Assembly: GCA_018223365.1 (NCBI GenBank) | Contig: JAGTTP010000001.1 | Span: 2,078,410 to 2,142,409 of the forward strand | Direction: 5' to 3' | DNA: 64,000 bases | From: Clostridiaceae bacterium Marseille-Q4145 | GTDB taxonomy: Bacteria > Bacillota > Clostridia > Lachnospirales > Lachnospiraceae | In this document: positions 15,171 through 22,224 of the stretch, in pieces | How the letters are laid out: every line of letters starts with the position of its first letter | How positions within the stretch are numbered: position 1 is the stretch's first letter | The notes under the pieces: generated by a model | Told to the model about the DNA's origin: nothing | The model's database searches: none | The model's input: the letters and a program-made list of their open reading frames with translations, nothing else | Translations under genes and position numbers: made by a program

Positions 15171-16478
15171 ATGGAATATACGATTTATGAACTGCTGTTT
15201 TTCTTATTTTGCTACTCGTTTATTGGATGGTGCGGAGAAACGCTTTTTGTTGCCGTGCGCAGAGGCCATTTTCATAATCGCGGTGTGTTTGGTGTTCCCT
15301 TCAGCCTTTCTTACGGTATTATGATGGATCTTCTGATTCTGGTACTGCCGACATTGAAAGACCGGTATCTTCTGCAGGTAGTGGCATATATGGTCATTAC
15401 CTCTGCCTGCGCCCAGCTGGCAGGAGAGTTTTCGAACCGGATGACCAAAGCCGTGCTGTGGGAGCAGGAAGAACATTCGGTCTATGCTGGTAAAGGAAGA
15501 GGATTCCTGGATGTGCTGGGCATGAGCGCAGTGGCAGTGGTGGCAATGCTGCTGATTCAGCCTATGCTCTTCTTCCTGACTCAGATCATTCCAGTGCTGG
15601 TCCTGAAAATCATTGTATTTGTGCTGATGGCGGTGGTTATTCTTGATTTTATCGCCGTGGAATATGCGGTTCACAGAAAGCCTCTTCCGGAGAAAATGAA
15701 GAATCTGGAGCGCGGTATCTGGGAGCGGAAAGTAGGAATTGGTACCTGGATCGCCGATCGTTTCTGGCGGCGTATTCAGCTGGCATATCCAAACCTGAAG
15801 GCAGGCGAAGAACCAGTGTCAGAGGCAGAGAAGCAGTATACCTTTGCCAGGGGACTGTGCCTTGATAAAATTATCTGGGTATTTTTTATCTGTGCTCTGG
15901 GCGGTGACATCATCGAGACCTTTTATGTGCATTTCACCGCAGGTATCTGGATGAGCCGTTCCAGTGTGCTCTACGGCCCTTTCAGTATTGTGTGGGGATT
16001 TGGAGCAGCACTTCTGACCATGCTTTTATATCGTCTTGCAAAGCTGGAAGACCGGTATATTTTCCTTGGAGGATTCTTCCTTGGAGGTACGTATGAATAC
16101 ATGTGCAGTGTCATTTCAGAGAAAGTATTTGGCACAGTATTCTGGGACTACAGCAACATGCCTTTCAATATTGGCGGAAGAACGAACCTTCTGTTCTGCA
16201 TTTTCTGGGGAATTTTGGCCCTGATCTGGGTGAAAATCATTTATCCGCCCCTCAGCCGTCTGATCGAGAAAATTCCGCCTATTGCCGGAAAAATCATCAC
16301 CTGGGTGTGTGTGGCGCTGATGGTCTGTGACCTGGCATTATCGGCTTTTGCCATGACGCGGTATGTGGAGCGAAAAGATGGTGTTCCCGCAGAGAATGCA
16401 GTGGAAAGCTTCCTGGATGAACAGTATCCCGACGCGTTTGTGGAATTTGTGTGGCCGAATATGAAGATTACGAAATAA
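15171..16478 (+). CDS. Duplicated PF06541-type membrane protein (putative ABC transporter type IV permease)
   Basis: A 435-residue protein with about ten membrane helices in two homologous halves. Each half carries the family pattern: FIGWCGETLFVAVRRGHFHNRG in the first, then GGDIIETFYVHFTAGIWMSRSS in the second, each followed by a GVPFSLSYG or YGPFSIVWG segment. Typical family members have one such unit, so this is a tandem fusion. AGAGGAGA precedes ATG 15171, 25 bases after the kinase gene, so it may share that transcript. No ATPase gene adjoins it, and the transport annotation of the family is weakly supported. Confidence 0.75.
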   Translation: MEYTIYELLFFLFCYSFIGWCGETLFVAVRRGHFHNRGVFGVPFSLSYGIMMDLLILVLPTLKDRYLLQVVAYMVITSACAQLAGEFSNRMTKAVLWEQEEHSVYAGKGRGFLDVLGMSAVAVVAMLLIQPMLFFLTQIIPVLVLKIIVFVLMAVVILDFIAVEYAVHRKPLPEKMKNLERGIWERKVGIGTWIADRFWRRIQLAYPNLKAGEEPVSEAEKQYTFARGLCLDKIIWVFFICALGGDIIETFYVHFTAGIWMSRSSVLYGPFSIVWGFGAALLTMLLYRLAKLEDRYIFLGGFFLGGTYEYMCSVISEKVFGTVFWDYSNMPFNIGGRTNLLFCIFWGILALIWVKIIYPPLSRLIEKIPPIAGKIITWVCVALMVCDLALSAFAMTRYVERKDGVPAENAVESFLDEQYPDAFVEFVWPNMKITK

Positions 16479-16485
16479 GTTTCCC

Positions 16486-16514
16486 TTGCACAAACGGTAA
16501 AGATTAGGTACTCT
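16486..16514 (+). promoter_or_regulatory. Possible promoter of the FKBP gene
   Basis: TTGCAC and TACTCT stand 17 bases apart, 38 bases before the isomerase start. The -10 match is weak. Confidence 0.3.
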
Positions 16515-16551
16515 TATAGGGAATCATTTTGAAAACAACGGAGGATTTATC

Positions 16552-16992
16552 ATGGACAACCTGACAGGACGCAATGTAGGCAAGACCTGCCGTACTCATT
16601 ACAGAGGAACTTTTAACGATGGAACCCAGTTCGACTCATCCTATGACCGCGGCGAACCGCTGGAGTTTGTATGCGGTGCAGGTCAGATGATCAAAGGTTA
16701 TGATGCAGCAGTGGCAGATATGGAAGTTGGCGAGGTGAAAGAGATTCACCTGATGCCGGAAGAAGCATATGGAATGCCGAATCCGGATGCCATTTTTGAG
16801 ATGGAGATCGCAAAGCTTCCGGGCTCCGAAGATCTGGAAGTAGGCCAGCAGGTATATCTGACCAATCAGATGGGCCAGCCGTTCCCGGTAAAAGTAACCG
16901 CAAAGGATGAGGTAAACATTACTTTTGATGCCAATCATGAGATGGCTGGAAAAGAGCTGAATTTCAAGATTGAGCTGGTAGAAGTAAAATAA
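16552..16992 (+). CDS. FKBP-type peptidyl-prolyl isomerase, SlyD-like
   Basis: A 146-residue cytosolic isomerase/chaperone. The FKBP start THYRGTFNDGTQFDSSYD and the GAGQMIKGYDAAVADMEVGE core are clear, with the inserted flap domain (about 70-125) typical of SlyD-type proteins. The His-rich metal-binding tail of E. coli SlyD is absent. CGGAGG precedes ATG 16552. It probably speeds prolyl isomerisation during folding. The next gene starts 41 bases on and may be co-transcribed. Confidence 0.9.
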   Translation: MDNLTGRNVGKTCRTHYRGTFNDGTQFDSSYDRGEPLEFVCGAGQMIKGYDAAVADMEVGEVKEIHLMPEEAYGMPNPDAIFEMEIAKLPGSEDLEVGQQVYLTNQMGQPFPVKVTAKDEVNITFDANHEMAGKELNFKIELVEVK

Positions 16993-17033
16993 GAAACTTC
17001 TCAGAAAGAGATCATTTCAGGAGGAGCAAGACC

Positions 17034-17675
17034 ATGAAAACACAGGAAGAGGTGACACGCATCGGCAATCCGCGCAAGCCGGAGGGCACGGAAGGCGAGG
17101 AAATGCTGGAGTGCATGAACCAGAGCCATTATGAGGTGACCGGCTGGGCCCTTTCCTACTGGGAGATGCAGGAGGATGACAGGGTTCTTGATATCGGCTG
17201 CGGCGGTGGAGCAACGCTTCACCGGATGGCGGGAAAGGTAACTTCCGGTCATGTGACAGGCGTGGATTATTCGGCGGTATCCGTGGAGACTTCTCGGAAA
17301 AATAATGAGGAAAATATCAGAAGTGGCAAGATGGATGTGCTGGAAGGATCGGTGGAAAATCTTCCCTTTGCAGATGATTCCTTTGATAAAATCATCACCG
17401 TGGAGAGTTTTTATTTCTGGCCGGATCCACAGGAAAACCTGAAAGAAGTACGGCGTGTGCTGAAAGCAGGCGGAACCTTCCTTCTGGTGGCAGATATTTA
17501 CCAGAATGGAAATCTGACGGAGCGGGAAAAAGAGAATATCCGGAATTATCATCTCTTTAATCCGACGAGAGAAGAATTTGAGCAGCTGTTCATAAATGCC
17601 GGATTCACAGATATTCAGATTCATACCAGGAAGGGCGAGAACTGGATCTGCGTCGAAGGTGGAAAAAGAGCATAA
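17034..17675 (+). CDS. Class I SAM-dependent methyltransferase
   Basis: A 213-residue Rossmann-fold methyltransferase. Motif I is VLDIGCGGGATL (about 48-60), the acidic loop follows in VTGVDYSAVSVE, and later motifs appear as LPFADDSFDKI and VLKAGGTFLLV. AGGAGG lies 8-9 bases before ATG 17034. The fold is that of ubiquinone/menaquinone-like (UbiE) and small-molecule methyltransferases, but nothing in the neighbourhood names the substrate. A strong hairpin follows the stop. Confidence 0.88.
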   Translation: MKTQEEVTRIGNPRKPEGTEGEEMLECMNQSHYEVTGWALSYWEMQEDDRVLDIGCGGGATLHRMAGKVTSGHVTGVDYSAVSVETSRKNNEENIRSGKMDVLEGSVENLPFADDSFDKIITVESFYFWPDPQENLKEVRRVLKAGGTFLLVADIYQNGNLTEREKENIRNYHLFNPTREEFEQLFINAGFTDIQIHTRKGENWICVEGGKRA

Positions 17676-17682
17676 GATAAGA

Positions 17683-17731
17683 AAAACGAAACCCTGCCGG
17701 GAACTAAAAATTCCTGGCAGGGTCGTTTTCG
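17683..17731. terminator. Bidirectional terminator
   Basis: AAAACGAAACCCTGCCGGGAA pairs almost fully with TTCCTGGCAGGGTCGTTTT around a 7-base loop, with A and T tracts at the stem base. It serves the methyltransferase and the convergent secreted protein. Confidence 0.8.
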
Positions 17732-17732
17732 T

Positions 17733-18227
17733 TTAGAAGGAAGTCTGTACATCTGTACATGGTTCAGCACCATAGTAGGGAAGTCTGCCTTCGCTGTATC
17801 CATACGCAAAGTAATGATTCAGGAGTCCTACAGCGTCCGGTCCGATGACAGCGGCTACATCCGGATAGTTATTGTAGTAGTAGATCGGGTCGAATTTCGG
17901 AAGGTCGGAATTGGCATTCTCCGGATTGGGGGATGGGATCTGCATCATGAAAGCGGTTCGTTCTTCCTGAGTGGCCACATATCCGGCAGCAGCTTTCCAC
18001 TCGGATTCCCGGTTCGGAAAACGGCCTTCCTGCATGCCGGCCGTCTGATAATGGTTGAACAGGGCCTGGGTATCGAAGCCGTATTCATTTGCTACATCCA
18101 CGTATTTCTCAAAATAGTAGCTGGGATCAAAAGCGGTCTTCGCCTCAGAAGGAAATGCCCCAAAGATGGATGCAAGGAACACGGCAGATACTGCACATAA
18201 AACAGTTTTCATTTTTGTAAATTTCAA
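17733..18227 (-). CDS. Secreted protein with two YY-x3-YxDV repeats
   Basis: A 164-residue exported protein. The signal peptide (about 6-29, FGAFPSEA) is followed by two units of about 55 residues: FDPSYYFEKYVDVANEYG ... LFNHYQTAGMQEGRFPN and FDPIYYYNNYPDVAAVIG ... LLNHYFAYGYSEGRLP. This unit recurs in secreted clostridial proteins; its function is not known to me, although surface or polysaccharide association is plausible. The start was placed at TTG 18227, because GGAGGTGA sits 5 bases upstream; ATG 18212 is too far from it. It is a single-gene unit. Confidence 0.7.
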   Translation of the reverse strand: MKFTKMKTVLCAVSAVFLASIFGAFPSEAKTAFDPSYYFEKYVDVANEYGFDTQALFNHYQTAGMQEGRFPNRESEWKAAAGYVATQEERTAFMMQIPSPNPENANSDLPKFDPIYYYNNYPDVAAVIGPDAVGLLNHYFAYGYSEGRLPYYGAEPCTDVQTSF

Positions 18228-18365
18228 TCTGGTCACCTCCGTAGATACGATTATTCTTACAAATAGCTTATCATTAAAATTGTCAAATTTCAACAAAAAT
18301 TGTCAGAAAAATAAAAAACATGCTGATCATAAAAAAATGAAAAGTATTGAATTACAATTATAATT

Positions 18366-18380
18366 TATCGTAAAACGATA
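18366..18380. promoter_or_regulatory. Palindromic operator TATCGT-AAA-ACGATA
   Basis: A perfect 6-bp inverted repeat with a 3-base spacer, 8 bases upstream of a strong -35. The downstream unit encodes a small Cro/C1-type regulator, the natural candidate to bind here. Confidence 0.6.
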
Positions 18381-18388
18381 AAAATGTA

Positions 18389-18417
18389 TTGACAAATATC
18401 TTTATACCAACTATACT
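18389..18417 (+). promoter_or_regulatory. Vegetative promoter of the DUF2975-HTH unit
   Basis: TTGACA (18389-18394) and TATACT (18412-18417) are exactly 17 bases apart, 34 bases before the first gene of the unit. Confidence 0.75.
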
Positions 18418-18451
18418 GCACTTATAAACAAACATAAAGGAGCGAAGTGGT

Positions 18452-18931
18452 ATGGAGCAGCACAGACTGATTAAATGGTTAAAATTTCTGGTGATTTTCG
18501 CAGCGGGATGCGGAATGGTGATGGATCTGGGAGTCCTGCCGGGAGTAGGAAGCTGGATGGTGGATCTGGCACCGGAGTTTGGCGGATATTTCTGGCCATG
18601 GCTTATATTTTTATGGATTCTGTCCGTGCCCTGTTATATGGCATTATGGATGGCGTGGAAGATTTTTACAGATATTGAGAAGGACAAAGCATTTACCATG
18701 GAGAATGCAAAACGTATGGGAAACGTTTCTTTTCTGGCAGCGGCGGATGCGGTACTTCTGGTTGTTGGAAATGTAGTTTACCTGATTCTTCATATGAATC
18801 ATCCGGGGGTGTTGCTGGCTTCATTTCTTATTGCATTGGTGGGAACTGCCATTGCCATCGCGGCGGCCATGCTGTCCCATCTCATCCGGAAAGCGGCGAG
18901 GCTGCAGGATGAGAGCGACTGGACCATATAG
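18452..18931 (+). CDS. DUF2975 family membrane protein
   Basis: A 159-residue protein with four membrane helices and the family-typical IFTDIEKDKAFTMENAKRM segment between helices two and three. DUF2975 genes are regularly paired with a small YozG-like HTH regulator, as here (13 bases downstream). AAAGGAG precedes ATG 18452. Its function is unknown; the pairing suggests that it modulates or is controlled by the regulator. Confidence 0.85.
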   Translation: MEQHRLIKWLKFLVIFAAGCGMVMDLGVLPGVGSWMVDLAPEFGGYFWPWLIFLWILSVPCYMALWMAWKIFTDIEKDKAFTMENAKRMGNVSFLAAADAVLLVVGNVVYLILHMNHPGVLLASFLIALVGTAIAIAAAMLSHLIRKAARLQDESDWTI

Positions 18932-18943
18932 GAGGATGCGATC

Positions 18944-19183
18944 ATGTCAATTATTATCAATATCGATGTCATGCTGGCGAAACGGAAGATGAGTGTGACA
19001 GAGCTCTCTGAACGGGTCGGTATTACCATGGCAAATATTTCTGTGCTGAAAAATGGCAAGGCGAAGGCTGTTAAGATCAGCACTTTGAACAGTATTTGTA
19101 AGGCCCTTGACTGTCAGCCGGGGGATATTCTGGAATATGTGGAAGACGGAGATGATGAAAACGATGAAAACGAAAGATCTTAA
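18944..19183 (+). CDS. Cro/C1-family (YozG-like) transcriptional regulator
   Basis: A 79-residue DNA-binding protein. The helix-turn-helix spans about 10-60 (LAKRKMSVTELSERVGIT ... ISTLNSICKALDCQPGDIL), followed by an acidic tail. AGGAGGA lies before ATG 18944. It is encoded between a DUF2975 protein and a polytopic membrane protein, and probably represses its own unit through the palindrome at 18366-18380. Confidence 0.9.
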   Translation: MSIIINIDVMLAKRKMSVTELSERVGITMANISVLKNGKAKAVKISTLNSICKALDCQPGDILEYVEDGDDENDENERS

Positions 19184-20444
19184 TCAGATCATGTCAGTTC
19201 TTTACCTGGGGCTTGGCTATGGGTTTGTTTATCTGTGGTCTTCCTGGACATCGGAATGGAGACTGACTTTATTTACGGCTGCTTATGCAATCGCAGTGCT
19301 GGGGTATTGCTATGGAAGCGGCAGAAAACCGGCCCGTGAGAGCTGGTTCTGGCTGACAGTCTTGTTCGCCATTGCCATACCTATGAATTTCTATCTGACA
19401 TTTGGTATTTTGCAGATACTGGCGCTTATGATGGCAGCGGCCTACTGGACGGAGTCGGTAGGCGGAAGCCTCCTGGATCACGGAAAGACGTCCCATTTTA
19501 TTGCATTTGACCTGTGGAATGTATTTGTCCAGGTGCCGTTTCGGAATTTTCCAGCCCAGATCCTGGTGTGGTTCTCGGAAAAAGAAAACGAACAGGAAGA
19601 GGGAACAGAGCAGAAGAAAATGAAGATGAGCGGTGTAATGGCAGTAGTTTGCGGGCTGGTGCTGGTCATTCCGGTTCTCTGTATGATTCTTCCCCTTCTG
19701 TCCCGGGCAGATGCAGGATTTGCAAGGGCGACGGAAGAAATCACAGAGTATTTGCAGTGGCATTTGGCAACTGTGCTGATGAGGCTTCTGTTTGCCATTC
19801 CGGTATCTCTTTATCTGTTTGGACTGGTATACGGGAGTATTTACAAAGTTCACACGGACGACATCAAAGTGGAACAGCTCCGGAAAATGTCTGTACAGGT
19901 GAAGAGATTACCGCAGGTGACAGTCTGTACGGTGCTTCTGGTGATCTGTGGGGTCTATGGTTTTTTTATGGGAATTCAGGGAAATTATCTCTTTTCCGCT
20001 ATTGCCGGGAGATTGCCGGAGACATTTACCTATGCAGAATATGCGAGAAGGGGATTTTTTGAACTGTGCCAGATTGGTATCTGGACGCTGGGCATTCTGT
20101 TTCTGGCCAATATGTTTGCCGGACAGACTGCGAAAGCATTGAAATGCTGCAATATACTGCTGGCCGGAGAGACGCTTTTATTGCTTATCACGGCAGCCAG
20201 TAAAATGTTTCTCTATATAAGAAGCTACGGACTTACCATCAACCGGATTCTTCCCATGGTGTTTATGATCTGGATGGGAATGGTGCTCATAAGTTTTGTT
20301 CTGCGGCAGAGAAAACGGTTTCCTATGGTGCGGATCTGCCTACTGGCCGGAGCAGTGCTGTTTTGTATGCTCTGTGTGCTTCCGGTGCAGCATTTGACCG
20401 AACTGTATAATACATGGGCGAGAATGAGTGGACTTATTCCGTAA
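19155..20444 (+). CDS. DUF4153/DUF4173-like polytopic membrane protein
   Basis: About 429 residues with roughly eleven hydrophobic segments, a charged cytosolic loop (about 135-155, rich in Glu and Lys) and no enzymatic motif. The layout resembles DUF4153/DUF4173 proteins, which often follow YozG-like regulators. The start is one of three clustered ATGs (19152, 19155, 19164) inside the end of the regulator gene, with GGAAG and CGGAG just upstream; 19155 is a compromise. Overlap with the regulator indicates a shared transcript. The role is unknown. Confidence 0.65.
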   Translation: MKTMKTKDLNQIMSVLYLGLGYGFVYLWSSWTSEWRLTLFTAAYAIAVLGYCYGSGRKPARESWFWLTVLFAIAIPMNFYLTFGILQILALMMAAAYWTESVGGSLLDHGKTSHFIAFDLWNVFVQVPFRNFPAQILVWFSEKENEQEEGTEQKKMKMSGVMAVVCGLVLVIPVLCMILPLLSRADAGFARATEEITEYLQWHLATVLMRLLFAIPVSLYLFGLVYGSIYKVHTDDIKVEQLRKMSVQVKRLPQVTVCTVLLVICGVYGFFMGIQGNYLFSAIAGRLPETFTYAEYARRGFFELCQIGIWTLGILFLANMFAGQTAKALKCCNILLAGETLLLLITAASKMFLYIRSYGLTINRILPMVFMIWMGMVLISFVLRQRKRFPMVRICLLAGAVLFCMLCVLPVQHLTELYNTWARMSGLIP

Positions 20445-20448
20445 AAAA

Positions 20449-20483
20449 CAGGCAGGATTTCCAGAAAGAGGAAATCCTGCCTG
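20449..20483 (-). terminator. Terminator of the aldo/keto reductase gene
   Basis: CAGGCAGGATTTCC pairs with GGAAATCCTGCCTG around a 7-base loop. The T run follows only on the minus strand, so it mainly ends the reductase transcript. On the plus strand it follows the polytopic membrane protein without a T run. Confidence 0.75.
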
Positions 20484-20488
20484 CGGCG

Positions 20489-21517
20489 TTAACAGACTTT
20501 TATTTCGCCTGCCAGAATCTTCTTGTAATCTTCGTAGTTTTTCTGAAGAAGTTCCGGCGTATTCAGCTGGTAAGGACATTTTTTCATGCATTTGTTGCAA
20601 TGGAGACATCCTTCGATTTTTTTCATATTTTCCTGCCAGGTCTCATTGAGCCAACGGTCGGAGGGAGCGCGGCGTACCATCAGGGACATACGGGCACAGT
20701 TGTTGATGAGAATGCCCGCCGGACATGGCATGCAGTAACCGCATCCGCGGCAGAAATCACCGTCCAGTTCTTTTTTCTCTTTTTCAATGAAGTCTTTGAT
20801 CTTCTCATCCATAACCGGAGCGTTGTCCATATAGGAAAGCCATTCTTCCAGCTCGCTCATTTTCTGGATTCCCCAGATGGGAAGCACATTGTCAAACTGG
20901 GAAATATAAGCATAGGCGGCTCTGGAATTGTTGATGAGTCCGCCTGCCAGTCCTTTCATGGCAATGAATCCTATGTTGTGCTCCTTACACAGACGAACCA
21001 GTTCCAGTTCTTTCTCTACGGAGAGATAACTGAAGGGGTATTGCAGTGTCTCATAAAGACCGGATTCAATACATTCCTTTGCAACCGTCAGCTTGTGGGC
21101 GGTCACACCGATGTGGCGGATCTTGCCCTGCTCTTTTGCCTCCAGCATACATTCATACATGCCGGTTCCATCACCGGGGCGGTAGCACTGATCCACGCAG
21201 TGGAACTGATAGAGATCCAGATAATCTGTTTTCAGAAGCTTTAATGAGGTATCTAATTGTTCTTTGAAATCTTCGGGAGTGCGACCCATGGTCTTGCTGG
21301 CGATAAAAATCTTCTCACGCATTCCTTCAAATGCATTTCCGAGTTTTTCCTCACTGTCACTGTAAGCTCTGGCCGTATCGAAGAAACGCATGCCGCCTTC
21401 GTAGGCTCTGTGAAGAATCTGTCTGGCAGTTTCCATATCCACACGCTGGATGGGAAGAGCACCGAAGGCGTTCTGGGGTACGGTAATACCGGTTTTTCCT
21501 AAAGTTACCATTTTCAT
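20489..21517 (-). CDS. Aldo/keto reductase with C-terminal 4Fe-4S domain
   Basis: A 342-residue oxidoreductase. Residues 1-260 form the aldo/keto reductase barrel, with catalytic-type residues in FFDTARAYSDSEEK (Asp, Tyr), FIASKTMGR (Lys) and LYQFHCVDQ (His). A ferredoxin-like C-terminus adds CRGCGYCMPCPAGI and CLHCNKCMKKCPYQL. This fusion is common in anaerobes and its physiological substrate is rarely known. The start ATG 21517 is preceded on the minus strand by an AAAGGAGT-type site. It is a single-gene unit divergent from the hydrogenase operon. Confidence 0.9.
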   Translation of the reverse strand: MKMVTLGKTGITVPQNAFGALPIQRVDMETARQILHRAYEGGMRFFDTARAYSDSEEKLGNAFEGMREKIFIASKTMGRTPEDFKEQLDTSLKLLKTDYLDLYQFHCVDQCYRPGDGTGMYECMLEAKEQGKIRHIGVTAHKLTVAKECIESGLYETLQYPFSYLSVEKELELVRLCKEHNIGFIAMKGLAGGLINNSRAAYAYISQFDNVLPIWGIQKMSELEEWLSYMDNAPVMDEKIKDFIEKEKKELDGDFCRGCGYCMPCPAGILINNCARMSLMVRRAPSDRWLNETWQENMKKIEGCLHCNKCMKKCPYQLNTPELLQKNYEDYKKILAGEIKVC

Positions 21518-21653
21518 AATATCAATACTCCTTTGTAAAAGTAATCTTATTGTAATGCAGCAAAGAGATAGGTGTCAAGAAAGTGCTTTTATTAGCACAA
21601 ACTAACTGTGGGATTTGTCAAATTCCGTGTTAAAATTCTGTGAAAAATGCAAA

Positions 21654-21682
21654 TTGTGCAAAACGTTAAAAAATGATAGAAT
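21654..21682 (+). promoter_or_regulatory. Probable promoter of the hydrogenase operon
   Basis: TTGTGC and TAGAAT are 17 bases apart, with a TG extended -10 (21674-21675). The likely start of transcription is about 55 bases before hydC. No convincing Rex-type palindrome was seen nearby. Confidence 0.55.
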
Positions 21683-21744
21683 TAATTCATCGTATTATGC
21701 ACAAAATGCATAAAAGAGTATATGGGATAAGGAGGATAACGAAA

Positions 21745-22221
21745 ATGCTTGACCAGTCTTATTACAGTAAGACAGATGAGATCATTGAACATTATGGCAA
21801 GGATGCCCGTTCATTGATCCCCATCATGCAGGACATCCAGGCGGAGTACCGCTATCTGCCGGGAGAGCTGCTCAGCTATGTAGCAGAGCAGATTGGAATT
21901 ACAGAGGCGAAAGCGTACAGTGTAGCAACGTTTTACGAGAATTTTTCCTTTGAAGCAAAGGGAAAATACGTGATCAAAGTCTGTGATGGTACCGCCTGTC
22001 ATGTGCGGAAGTCCATGCCGGTTCTGGAAGCGCTCTGGAAGGAACTTGGACTCAGTAAGAAAAAGCATACAACGGATGACATGATGTTTACCGTAGAGAC
22101 GGTGTCCTGTCTTGGAGCATGTGGTCTGGCACCTACCATGATGGTAAATGAAGACGTGCATCCTTCCATGACACCGGAGAAAGCACTGGCGGTGATCGAA
22201 GAATTAAGAGGGAGGGGATAA
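21745..22221 (+). CDS. hydC: [FeFe]-hydrogenase NuoE-like 2Fe-2S subunit
   Basis: A 158-residue thioredoxin-like [2Fe-2S] protein with the four ligands in CDGTACHVRKS and CLGACGLAP, and the NuoE-type N-terminal helical region (YRYLPGELLSYVAEQIG). It feeds electrons between the NuoF-like subunit and the catalytic subunit of a multimeric cytosolic hydrogenase. The start ATG 21745 follows GGAGG (21731-21735); earlier in-frame codons lack a site. It is the first gene of three, with 3 bases to hydB. Confidence 0.93.
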   Translation: MLDQSYYSKTDEIIEHYGKDARSLIPIMQDIQAEYRYLPGELLSYVAEQIGITEAKAYSVATFYENFSFEAKGKYVIKVCDGTACHVRKSMPVLEALWKELGLSKKKHTTDDMMFTVETVSCLGACGLAPTMMVNEDVHPSMTPEKALAVIEELRGRG

Positions 22222-22224
22222 ACC

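Noticed and set aside
20414..21244. A 276-codon plus-strand frame overlapping the aldo/keto reductase
   Set aside because: It is antisense to a protein with intact catalytic and iron-sulfur motifs and has no ribosome binding site.
21601..21682. Rex operator before the hydrogenase genes
   Set aside because: TTGTCAAATTCCGTGTTAAAA has only one recognisable half-site; the second half does not match the TTAACAA or TTCACAA form.
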